In this document: positions 8,472 to 14,376 of the stretch, in pieces
Position numbering within the stretch: the stretch's first letter is position 1
Layout: each line of letters starts with the position of its first letter
Origin: Pseudomonas fluorescens HK44
Lineage (GTDB): Bacteria > Pseudomonadota > Gammaproteobacteria > Pseudomonadales > Pseudomonadaceae
NCBI RefSeq assembly: GCF_000217955.3
Contig: NZ_AFOY02000032.1
Span: 1 to 42,930 of the forward strand
Length of the DNA: 42,930 nt
Direction of reading: 5' to 3'
Translations under genes and position numbers: made by a program
The notes under the pieces: model-generated
Told to the model about the DNA's origin: nothing
Databases searched by the model: none
The model's input: only the letters and a program-made list of their open reading frames with translations

Positions 8472-8586
8472 AGTACGCTTTGAAGACAACCGAGAGACGA
8501 CGTGAAGACAACGAAGAGACAAAAAAGGTACTTGCCAGACCAAAAAGGGACGGCTAGAGTACGGATCAGAGACAAAGAGGGGACAA
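8472..8586. promoter_or_regulatory. stbDR-like array: 11-bp-phased direct repeats in front of stbA
   Basis: A GAC (or TAC) core recurs exactly every 11 bases at 8474, 8485, 8496, 8507, 8518 and 8529. After a 9-base step it recurs at 8538, 8549, 8560, 8571 and 8582. The best unit is TGAAGACAACG. R388 StbA binds short direct repeats with 11-bp spacing, in two groups, upstream of stbA. The architecture is the same here while the repeat sequence differs. The second group overlaps the predicted stb promoter, which implies autorepression. Confidence 0.75.
8532..8560 (+). promoter_or_regulatory. Predicted stbABC promoter
   Basis: TTGCCA at 8532-8537, a 17-bp spacer, and TAGAGT at 8555-8560. It is embedded in the second group of 11-bp repeats, so StbA bound there would cover the promoter. 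Confidence 0.5.
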
Positions 8587-8618
8587 AAGTGCCCGAGGTC
8601 GATAACGAGGGGTAAGCG

Positions 8619-9032
8619 ATGCCACTGTCGCGACTAAAACCACGGAGCGATTCGGCCCTGGTGCGGAACATGCTCGGCGAGATCGAGGCCGCACTAACAG
8701 CCGGAGCCTCACGGGAGGATGTATGGGAAACGCTCAAAAATGAGCACGGGATGACCATCGGGTTTAACGGGTTTTGCAAGGCGCTGATGCGAGCGAGGGC
8801 CGCCAGGCAGGAGCGAGCTGGACCACCAGCGGCGACCACTCCACCACTCCCCCGTCTGGAAAGCGGTGGCCAGGGGAATGACGTGGATTGCGCAATCCAG
8901 AAAGCAGAATCCACGCCACCCGAGGCGGGCGCACCCTTAAAGGGCCGCATCGTCACCAGTAGCGATTTTGAGAAAGTCCATACCATGGACTTCTCGGATC
9001 TTGATGATAAATATACGGGCAAAAGGAAATAG
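8619..9032 (+). CDS. stbA: Plasmid segregation/transfer DNA-binding protein, StbA-like
   Basis: 137 residues with GAGGGG before ATG. In R388, StbA binds the stbDR repeats, positions plasmid copies for segregation and represses conjugation. The N-terminal helical domain (EIEAALTAGASREDVWETL...GFNGFCKALMRAR) resembles the DNA-binding domain of StbA and IncP TraK-type proteins; the middle is Pro/Ala-rich and probably flexible. Position (next to oriT, divergent from trwA, followed by an StbB ATPase) and the upstream repeat array support the name. The coding sequence contains a perfect palindrome TGGATTGCGCAATCCA (8884-8899) that recurs three more times downstream. Confidence 0.78.
   Translation: MPLSRLKPRSDSALVRNMLGEIEAALTAGASREDVWETLKNEHGMTIGFNGFCKALMRARAARQERAGPPAATTPPLPRLESGGQGNDVDCAIQKAESTPPEAGAPLKGRIVTSSDFEKVHTMDFSDLDDKYTGKRK
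8884..8899. repeat. Palindrome copy 1, inside stbA
   Basis: Perfect 16-bp palindrome TGGATTGCGCAATCCA. Other copies lie at 10349-10364, 10377-10392 (one mismatch) and 11216-11231. Their clustering in 2.35 kb around stb and the SprT-like gene suggests a specific binding site. Confidence 0.8.
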
Positions 9033-9035
9033 CGT

Positions 9036-9740
9036 ATGAAACGAGCGATCTTGAACTACAGCGGTAGCATCGGCAAAACCACTATCGCAGCGCACCTGCT
9101 CTACCCTCGCATGCCAAGTTCGGTATTCTTTGCCATCGAGTCGATTAACCAGTCTGCTTTGGACCTGGGCATTGCTGAGGTCAAGACCATGCGTGGTCGC
9201 GAAGTTGGCGACCTGATCGAAGAGCTGGTACTTGAGGACGTGGCGATTATTGACATTGGCGCGTCGAATATCGAGTCCTTCTTTGAAGCCGGTTCGCGCT
9301 ACCATGGTTTCATAGATGAAATCGAACAATTCATTGTTCCGGTAACGCCAGAGCAAAAAGCGTGGCAAGAGAGTTTGAAAACTGTAGAAGCGCTGGCGAC
9401 GATGGGCGTTACGGCTGATCGCATTATTCTGCTGCCGAACCGCATTCAAGATAATCCCGAAACTGAGATCCCGTCGATCTACAACTATGTGAAGAAAACC
9501 AAAAAGGCCACTATCAAGCCAGGCGCGTTCCTGTTCGATAGTGATGTATATGGCTATCTCGCTGCTAATAAAATGTCATTCGATCAGTTGATTGGCGATG
9601 ACACCGACTACAAGGCGCTGGCACGGGCCGAAGCGGATGAGGTCCAGCGCAGCAAGTATGTAAGCCTCTATCGCTGGACAAGTTATGCAAAGCCTATTCG
9701 TCAAAACTTGGACGAATGCTACGCCGCTCTGACGGCATAA
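9036..9740 (+). CDS. stbB: ParA-like ATPase of the stb operon, StbB
   Basis: 234 residues, starting three bases after stbA. The variant P-loop is GSIGKTT at residues 10-16, within an N-terminus (MKRAILNYSGSIGKTT) characteristic of R388 StbB. A hydrophobic strand DVAIIDIGASN near residue 68-78 is the Walker A'/switch region. In R388, StbB is needed for conjugation and acts opposite to StbA, while stable inheritance depends on StbA. Codon use in this gene looks more AT-rich than in its neighbours. Intact. Confidence 0.88.
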   Translation: MKRAILNYSGSIGKTTIAAHLLYPRMPSSVFFAIESINQSALDLGIAEVKTMRGREVGDLIEELVLEDVAIIDIGASNIESFFEAGSRYHGFIDEIEQFIVPVTPEQKAWQESLKTVEALATMGVTADRIILLPNRIQDNPETEIPSIYNYVKKTKKATIKPGAFLFDSDVYGYLAANKMSFDQLIGDDTDYKALARAEADEVQRSKYVSLYRWTSYAKPIRQNLDECYAALTA

Positions 9741-9758
9741 GCGACCGGAGTACCAGTA

Positions 9759-10142
9759 ATGGATTCTAGGAAACCGAGAGAAGAAGTATTAATTGAGTGG
9801 TTCCTGGGCGACTCTAGAGAGATTGTGGTCGATCTCCAAAGCGCGGTTGCGGCGGCCCGCGAGGTCCACCAGTCGATGCAGGAGGCCGGCGCAAGCCTGG
9901 CCTCCACGGTCGAGGATGCGCGTGCCGAGCTGGTGACGGCTCACCGGGAGCTGACCGCCGCGATTCGAGAAACCGAGGCGCGGCAGGACAAGGCCCTGGA
10001 GAAGCTGGACCGCCAGGCCAAAAGCCTGTTGGCAGCGACCCAGCGCCGGACGGTGTGGGTGGCGGCGGTCTGCGCCGGCATTGCCGGCCTGGCCGGAGGC
10101 CTGGGCGGTGCCCTGCTCTTCTACCGTCTGGTTGCCGGCTAG
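9759..10142 (+). CDS. stbC: StbC-like membrane protein
   Basis: 127 residues, 18 bp after stbB. A long coiled-coil-like helix (EIVVDLQSAVAAAREVHQSM through about residue 90) is followed by one C-terminal membrane helix (VWVAAVCAGIAGLAGGLGGALLFY). This topology fits the third gene of the R388 stb operon, whose function is not known. The name rests on position and shape rather than on a recognised motif. Confidence 0.6.
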   Translation: MDSRKPREEVLIEWFLGDSREIVVDLQSAVAAAREVHQSMQEAGASLASTVEDARAELVTAHRELTAAIRETEARQDKALEKLDRQAKSLLAATQRRTVWVAAVCAGIAGLAGGLGGALLFYRLVAG

Positions 10143-10163
10143 CGCCGGGTTGTGACACACACT

Positions 10164-10185
10164 GAGGCCGCCGCAAGGCGGCCTC
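10164..10185 (+). terminator. Stem-loop after stbC
   Basis: A 9-bp stem GAGGCCGCC / GGCGGCCTC with loop GCAA, 22 bp after the stop. Only a short T run (GCCGTTT) follows, so it may be a moderate terminator. Confidence 0.55.
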
Positions 10186-10220
10186 GCCGTTTGTGGGAGT
10201 CGCCGCAGGCGCTCCCGTGC

Positions 10221-10346
10221 GGCAAGCGGAGCGCGCAGCGCCTGGGAACCGGGCGCGGAGGCGAGAGGGATGGAAGCCCGAAGGGGCGAGACGCGGCGCA
10301 GCCGTGGCTCGATGCGCAGCACGACAGCCCGCGCCGAAGGCCTCGC
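10221..10346. repeat. Partial fourth copy of the CUP-like tail
   Basis: Begins at GGCAAGCGGAGCGCGCAGCG and ends at CCTCGC. It matches the distal end of the long modules at 12062-12700 and 15228-15866 but lacks their promoter half, with some divergence (for example GGGAACCGGGCGCGGAG). It fills most of the gap between stbC and the SprT-like gene. No gene is seen in it. Confidence 0.75.
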
Positions 10347-10348
10347 CC

Positions 10349-10392
10349 TGGATTGCGCAATCCACTTCTATTAAACTGGATTGCACAATCCA
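10349..10392. promoter_or_regulatory. Two palindromes upstream of the SprT-like gene
   Basis: TGGATTGCGCAATCCA at 10349-10364 and TGGATTGCACAATCCA at 10377-10392, centres 28 bp apart and ending 18 bp before the ATG at 10411. The AT-rich spacer TTCTATTAAAC could hold a -10 element. This is a likely operator pair. Confidence 0.6.
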
Positions 10393-10410
10393 CAAGACAG
10401 GATCGTCACC

Positions 10411-11190
10411 ATGTCGCTACTGCCGACTCATGAGGTCTATGCCGAGCTGCAACTGGCGTATGAACACTTCAACGTCCAGCTGTTCGACGGCCAGCTACCG
10501 GACTGCCTTATCACCCTCCAGCGTGAACGCCGAACCTACGGCTACTTCTCGCGCAAGCGTTTCGCCCGTCGTAGCGGTGAAATGACCGATGAAATCGCCA
10601 TGAACCCCGGCTACTTCGCGATTCGCTCATTGCGCAAAACGCTGTCGGTGCTGGCCCATGAAATGGTGCACCTGTGGCAGTTCCACTTTGGCGCGCCTGG
10701 CCGGCGTGGCTACCACAACAAGGAATGGGCCGCACGCATGGAAGCCCTGGGCCTGATGCCCAGCAATACCGGCGCACCTGGTGGCAAGCGCCTGGGCGAA
10801 CAGATGGATCACTACATCATCCCAGGCGGGCGCTTTGACGTGAGCTGTGCGGAGCTGCTGACGCGGGACTTCTCCCTGTCGTGGTACGACCGATTTCCCC
10901 CGGAACGACCGCAAATTGACCCGCCGACCGGCTCGAATGGGCGCGGGTTTGTCGATGACGTAGACGGTGAGGACGAAGGCCAGGGGCAAAGCGTGGATCA
11001 GGGCGGCGATGACCTGGGGCCGCTGGGTGAGTTGGTCGAGCTGCCGCCCGAGGTGCCGCCGAACCGGTCAAACCGGGTCAAGTACCGGTGCCCGAAGTGC
11101 GCAACGCAGGTATGGGGCAAGCCTGAGCTGGCGATTCTCTGCGGTGGTGAACACTGCGGCGGGTCGCCATTCCAGCCGGTCGCACGATGA
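10411..11190 (+). CDS. SprT-like zinc metallopeptidase
   Basis: 259 residues from ATG at 10411; a longer reading would begin at a TTG inside a palindrome and is rejected. SprT domain in the first half: HEMVH zinc motif at 83-87, followed by HNKEWAARMEALG. A C-terminal zinc ribbon has CPKC and C..GEHC cysteine pairs (YRCPKCATQVWG...CGGEHCGG). Between them lies an acidic linker (VDDVDGEDEGQGQSVDQGGDD). SprT/Spartan proteins act on protein-DNA conjugates in eukaryotes; plasmid homologues are common and uncharacterised. It is the last plus-strand gene of the leading region and may act on DNA-bound proteins in the recipient (inference). Confidence 0.82.
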   Translation: MSLLPTHEVYAELQLAYEHFNVQLFDGQLPDCLITLQRERRTYGYFSRKRFARRSGEMTDEIAMNPGYFAIRSLRKTLSVLAHEMVHLWQFHFGAPGRRGYHNKEWAARMEALGLMPSNTGAPGGKRLGEQMDHYIIPGGRFDVSCAELLTRDFSLSWYDRFPPERPQIDPPTGSNGRGFVDDVDGEDEGQGQSVDQGGDDLGPLGELVELPPEVPPNRSNRVKYRCPKCATQVWGKPELAILCGGEHCGGSPFQPVAR

Positions 11191-11192
11191 CA

Positions 11193-11216
11193 AAGGCCCG
11201 CGTAAGCGGGCCTTTT
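11193..11216. terminator. Bidirectional terminator
   Basis: Stem AAGGCCCGC-GTAA-GCGGGCCTT with TTTT on the plus strand and AAA at the other side. It closes the SprT-like gene on the plus strand and the converging minus-strand operon that ends at 11237. Confidence 0.85.
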
Positions 11217-11231
11217 GGATTGCGCAATCCA
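11216..11231. repeat. Palindrome copy 4
   Basis: Perfect TGGATTGCGCAATCCA directly after the terminator T run and 6 bp from the end of the converging gene. Confidence 0.8.
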
Positions 11232-11236
11232 CATTT

Positions 11237-11482
11237 TCAACGGTGGCCAGGTCCTGCGCCTTGGCCTCGATCCCCAGCTTCCCAGCAGGCGGCGGCCTTG
11301 CGCAGCAAGCCGGCGCTATCGCGGTGCGCCAGTTCGCCCGGTTTGGTGATGAACGTTGCGGCGGCCTCGTAGAACTCTGCGGCCACTTCCCAATCGTGTT
11401 GCAGCTCGGCCTTGCGCGCAGCGGCGGCAAGCGCCTGGCACGTCCTGGCGGCCTTGGTCGGCGTGGTCTGGTGTCCGTACAT
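11237..11482 (-). CDS. Small protein of unknown function, last gene of CUP operon A
   Basis: 81 residues. GGAG stands about 8 bases before ATG at 11482. It is alanine-rich and helical (CQALAAAARKAELQHDWEVAAEFYEAAATFI), resembling a single tetratricopeptide-like helical pair. No catalytic motif or signal is seen. It is third in a minus-strand operon driven by the module at 12062-12700 and ends just before a bidirectional terminator. Function is unknown; location in the leading region makes an early role in the recipient possible. Confidence 0.65.
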   Translation of the reverse strand: MYGHQTTPTKAARTCQALAAAARKAELQHDWEVAAEFYEAAATFITKPGELAHRDSAGLLRKAAACWEAGDRGQGAGPGHR

Positions 11483-11542
11483 ATCCTGTTCTCCAGCGGG
11501 GAGCGCCGGGGCGAAGCCGCGGCGCTCGGTTGGGTAGTGGGG

Positions 11543-11719
11543 TTAGGCCCGTTTAACAGCCCGTGCGAGGGTCAGAAGGTCGGCGGCCTCCATTAACTGG
11601 CCGCGCTCGGCCAGTTGCTGCATGGACGGCACCGGGCGAGCTGGGGCCGCTGCGCGGCGCGCAGAAGCGGCCAGGCGGGCCAGGAAGACACGGAACGAGG
11701 GAAGGGCTTGAGTAGCCAT
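11543..11719 (-). CDS. 58-residue protein, second gene of CUP operon A
   Basis: The start ATG at 11719 is preceded by AAAGGAG at ideal spacing, and the stop TAA is at 11543-11545. The product begins MATQALPSFRVFLARL and continues with a basic, alanine-rich helix (AASARRAAAPARPVP), then MQQLAERGQLMEAADLLTLA. It has no recognised family. Support is the strong ribosome site and the upstream leader hairpin (11746-11780) shared with three other genes of this region. Confidence 0.6.
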   Translation of the reverse strand: MATQALPSFRVFLARLAASARRAAAPARPVPSMQQLAERGQLMEAADLLTLARAVKRA

Positions 11720-11745
11720 AGGTAACTCCTTTTTTCGCAGAGGAA

Positions 11746-11780
11746 GGCCCGGAGCGGTTGCCGCCGCTGGTATCCGGGCC
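11746..11780 (-). promoter_or_regulatory. 5' leader hairpin in front of the 58-residue gene
   Basis: Outer stem TCCGGGCC-type 8 bp (11746-11753 with 11773-11780) and inner stem CCGCT/AGCGG. The same nested hairpin directly precedes the ribosome site of three other genes (12070-12102, 15236-15268, 23851-23883). Here the stem bases are changed on both sides, from CCCCGGA to GGCCCGGA, with pairing kept. Confidence 0.65.
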
Positions 11781-11789
11781 GGGGTTGGT

Positions 11790-12044
11790 TTACTTGGTCA
11801 GGCGCTCGCTGCGCACAAAGCCTTCGCACATGTCACGGAAGATCGTGGCGTGCATTTCCAGCGGGAACTCCGCGATCACCTCGCGGCGACCGATGCCGCC
11901 ACGCTGGGCAACGATCATGTACATGGTGACGTTGGATGGGGTCTGGTTCGGGCGAGCCTGATGGGACACTTCAACGGTGAAGCCGCTGAACTCGCGCAGG
12001 GCCTCGGCTTCGCTGAAATACAGGATGTGGGTTTCGATAGTCAT
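11790..12044 (-). CDS. 84-residue protein, first gene of CUP operon A
   Basis: GAAAGGAG precedes ATG at 12044. The sequence is MTIETHILYFSEAEALREFSGF, then VEVSHQARPNQTPSNVTMYMIVAQRGGIGRREVIAEFPLEM, a mixed alpha/beta pattern with a final helix ending VRSERLTK. I recognise no family. It sits directly behind the promoter and leader hairpin of module A (12062-12700). First-gene position behind a strong leading-region promoter is where anti-defence genes are often found; that is inference only. Confidence 0.7.
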   Translation of the reverse strand: MTIETHILYFSEAEALREFSGFTVEVSHQARPNQTPSNVTMYMIVAQRGGIGRREVIAEFPLEMHATIFRDMCEGFVRSERLTK

Positions 12045-12069
12045 GGGTTGAATCTCCTTTCGCAGATTG

Positions 12070-12102
12070 CCCCGGAGCGGTTGCCGCCGCTGGTGTCCGG
12101 GG
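12070..12102 (-). promoter_or_regulatory. 5' leader hairpin of operon A
   Basis: Outer stem CCCCGGA / TCCGGGG (12070-12076 with 12096-12102), inner AGCGG / CCGCT. It lies between the promoter at 12132-12160 and the ribosome site of the gene starting at 12044. Confidence 0.7.
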
Positions 12103-12131
12103 TGTCGAGGCGGTATTGCTTCGACGTGGTT

Positions 12132-12160
12132 AGTATCTCAAATCGTGGCGCTGTCGTCAA
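12132..12160 (-). promoter_or_regulatory. Promoter of operon A with TTGAC-box operator
   Basis: On the minus strand: -35 TTGACG (12160-12155), 17-bp spacer, -10 GATACT (12137-12132). Just upstream is the inverted repeat GTCAAACAATCTTTGAC (12167-12183), and further TTGAC boxes follow at about one helical turn. Identical in all three modules. Confidence 0.75.
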
Positions 12161-12701
12161 CTGTTGGTCAAACAATCTTTGACGAATAATTGACTTGACG
12201 CGGCACGCTTTTCGGAGCTGCTTAGATGCCGAGGTGGGAGCGGGAGGTAAACATAAAGCGCGCCCGCGAAGCGGGTGCTGCCCCGCTTTTGCCCTGGAGC
12301 GTGAGTCTCCCCCGGTGGATCTGCTCGTCAGCCTTCGGTTGGTCGCGGTAAGCCCCGACTACCCGGAGCTGGGCCGCCGTCATGGGGACCGTGGAATAGC
12401 GGAGCGACCGGAGGGAGTGAGCATATGCCGCGAAAGCCCCTTGACGGCATAGGCCCAGCGGAGGGTAGGCGAATAGGGCTGATAGCGGCCAGCCGGAGGG
12501 TGATGAGCACACCCAGGACGCGCAGGGGCGGCAAGGTGGCCAGCAGGCCGCCGCGCAGGCCGACAGGCCGGAGGGCAAGCGGAGCGCGCAGCGCCTGGCG
12601 GGCCAGGTGCGCAGGCGAGAGGGATTGAAGCCCGAAGGGGCGAGACACGGCGCAGCTGTGGCTCGATGCGTAGCACGAAAGCCCGGGCCGCAGGCCTCGC
12701 A

Positions 12702-12914
12702 CTAGATTTTCTCGCTGGCCAGGTGGTGGAAGTACCAGGCCAATTCGGGACGGCCCCCGCCCATTTGTTGCTTGATCGCAGTCACCAGATCCTCGCGGAC
12801 TTGGCCGGTCGCTGTTTCCAGGCGCTGGCGGATCTCTGCAACCTCGGCGCTGGCGACCCATTCAAGGCAGGCCAGGTAATCGAGCACGCCCTTTTCCTCT
12901 GTTGGTGTAAGCAT
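12702..12914 (-). CDS. 70-residue protein, last gene of CUP operon B
   Basis: ATG at 12914 with GAGGGA about 8 bases upstream; the reading from a TTG at 12920 is less likely. The product MLTPTEEKGVLDYLACLEWVASAEVAEIRQRL is helical and acidic with a Trp/His-rich end (ELAWYFHHLASEKI). No family recognised. It ends two bases from the edge of module A, so its own terminator may be within that module. Confidence 0.65.
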   Translation of the reverse strand: MLTPTEEKGVLDYLACLEWVASAEVAEIRQRLETATGQVREDLVTAIKQQMGGGRPELAWYFHHLASEKI

Positions 12915-12961
12915 CTGCAAATCCCTCAGCAGTCAAACTGTCCGTGACAGAAAGGCGCCAT

Positions 12962-13312
12962 CTAGGCCTTTTTCTGTCGGTTAGGTGTCTTCTTTGTGGT
13001 CCCTGGTTGGGCCTCCTTTGGCTGCTCATGTTTGGCGGCCATCTGCTTGACCTGCTCGGCTTCCTCGGGGGTGAGCCAGACCATGACGGGCACAAGGCCG
13101 ACGGTCTGGCGTTCCAGCACGGCGGTTACGCGCTTGATTGCAGCGTGTACAAGCTGCCGCGACTGGCCGATGTTGTTGGCCACCTCGATAGGTTCCTTGC
13201 CCTCCACCAGCACCGCCCTGGCAATGTCCAGGGTCTTGGTGGACATGCCCCGGAGCGCAGGCAGGGAAGCGGTCCATTGTTCGGCGGTGTATTTCGGCTG
13301 GGTGGGCTGCAT
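12962..13312 (-). CDS. korA: KorA/TrfB-family transcriptional regulator
   Basis: 116 residues; AAGGA lies about 8 bases before ATG at 13312. The N-terminal block TAEQWTASLPALRGMSTKTLDIARAVLVEGKEP, followed by the helix-turn-helix VANNIGQSRQLVHAAIKRV (about residues 44-62), is the TrfB domain pattern of IncP KorA (compare IEIARGVLVDGK and LGLTRGAVSQAVHRV). KorA is a global repressor that binds palindromic operators as a dimer. Here it is encoded in operon B behind a CUP-like promoter and is the best candidate for the protein that binds the shared TTGAC palindrome. The target is not shown by the sequence, so the symbol is by family. Confidence 0.8.
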   Translation of the reverse strand: MQPTQPKYTAEQWTASLPALRGMSTKTLDIARAVLVEGKEPIEVANNIGQSRQLVHAAIKRVTAVLERQTVGLVPVMVWLTPEEAEQVKQMAAKHEQPKEAQPGTTKKTPNRQKKA

Positions 13313-13372
13313 TCGCGGTTCCTTACTGTTGGCTGAATGCCCTGCTACCGGCAGGGCTACGGGTCAAGCGTG

Positions 13373-13876
13373 CTACTGGTTCATTTGCTCGATGAAGCCC
13401 CGCGCATGCGCTTCCAGGCGGCGGGCATCTGTGGAACCGGCATGGAGCCGGTGCCGTTTGACGCCCTGGGCGGTGGCTTTCCAGATGACGTAAAACGTCC
13501 CCTCGTTGTTGCGCTCGATACTAATGGCAACGCCCTGGTCACTGGTACCAACCTTGGCGGCGACTGCCGCCACGGTTTCGCTTTCCAGTGTCTGGCGGTC
13601 CCATATCAGCAGGGGCACAAACTGCGGGTCGTTGATCGCGTCGGCTGTCTCCAGGCCGCCCGCATCGCACAACCACGCTTCGTCGTCATCGTCCCAGGCT
13701 TCGGCGGTGATCGGAAACATCCACGCCAGAAGTGGCCGACCGTCCTGCACCTGGCAGGCGTAAAGCTGGTCAGAGTCGAGCAGAAACGCCACGCAATCCC
13801 CAGGGATGAGCAGGCCATGCCCAGGGTTGGCCTTGAGTAACGATCGGTAGGCTTCCAACGTGCGTTCGTAAGTCAT
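13373..13876 (-). CDS. 167-residue protein of unknown function, CUP operon B
   Basis: GAGGA stands about 7 bases before ATG at 13876. The protein is acidic in the middle (AWDDDDEAWLCDAGGLETADAIND), with beta-rich stretches (GDCVAFLLDSDQLYACQVQ) and a C-terminal helix (DARRLEAHARGFIEQMNQ). No motif is recognised. Small acidic proteins are frequent among DNA-mimic anti-defence factors, but charge alone is weak evidence. It lies 16 bp after its upstream neighbour and is co-transcribed. Confidence 0.7.
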   Translation of the reverse strand: MTYERTLEAYRSLLKANPGHGLLIPGDCVAFLLDSDQLYACQVQDGRPLLAWMFPITAEAWDDDDEAWLCDAGGLETADAINDPQFVPLLIWDRQTLESETVAAVAAKVGTSDQGVAISIERNNEGTFYVIWKATAQGVKRHRLHAGSTDARRLEAHARGFIEQMNQ

Positions 13877-13892
13877 GGTCGGTTCCTCGATC

Positions 13893-14321
13893 TTAGGCCT
13901 TGGCCACGGCCAGGGAGTGGGTAGCGATGCGGCGCATGATGAGCAGGTGGGGCAGGGTGGCCAGGCCCGTCAAGGTCCAGTAGCGCCCGCCCCACTGGGC
14001 AAAAATGGTCGTCATGTTGCCGTGGTCCAGGTCGGCCAGCTTGAACGACGCGCCCAGCTCGTCGGCGTGGTAGTCGATGACGGGGCGCTGCGAAAGGTTG
14101 AACTCGAAACGGGCGGCGGTCGTGCGTGCCGGTGGCGTGCCATAGGCGCGTTCTTGATCGATCAAAAACGCCTCTTCGTCGCCCAGGATGGCGCCGGGGT
14201 AACGCACGCGCAGCTCGGGCAGCATCAGCCCGGAATGCTGGGCCATCCACATGTTTGGCCCGATCTGGCGGGCATAGTCGATGATCGCGGTATGGCCAGG
14301 GACATAGAAGACTTTGCACAT
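13893..14321 (-). CDS. 142-residue protein of unknown function, CUP operon B
   Basis: GGAGG lies 8 bases before ATG at 14321; a TTG 15 bases upstream overlaps that site and is rejected. The sequence begins MCKVFYVPGHTAIIDYARQIGP and ends with a helical stretch (LPHLLIMRRIATHSLAVAKA). No signal peptide or known domain is seen. It is second in operon B, after the DUF932 gene. Confidence 0.7.
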   Translation of the reverse strand: MCKVFYVPGHTAIIDYARQIGPNMWMAQHSGLMLPELRVRYPGAILGDEEAFLIDQERAYGTPPARTTAARFEFNLSQRPVIDYHADELGASFKLADLDHGNMTTIFAQWGGRYWTLTGLATLPHLLIMRRIATHSLAVAKA

Positions 14322-14376
14322 GGTTCGATCCTCCAAGGGCGGGGGAAAGCCGGGCGTTTAACGCCCGGCTCGCCAG

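Larger units (their letters stand above)
12062..12700 (-). repeat. CUP-like module A (long upstream repeat with promoter)
   Basis: About 640 bp, nearly identical to 15228-15866 and, without its tail, to 23843-24395. Order on the minus strand: GC-rich region full of inverted repeats; two hairpins near CCCGC-TTC-GCGGG; a cluster of TTGAC/GTCAA boxes at 12156-12200; promoter; nested leader hairpin; ribosome site. It resembles in concept the CUP elements of IncN plasmid pKM101. Small reading frames inside it are conserved only because the repeats are recent copies. Confidence 0.85.

Noticed and set aside
12425..12628. A 67-codon frame starting MPRKPLDGIGPAEG, present also at 15591-15794 and in part at 24206
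   Set aside because: It is kept only because the three modules are near-identical copies; its sense is extremely arginine-rich and lies in self-complementary DNA. A further frame at 12195-12452 and its copies is rejected for the same reason.
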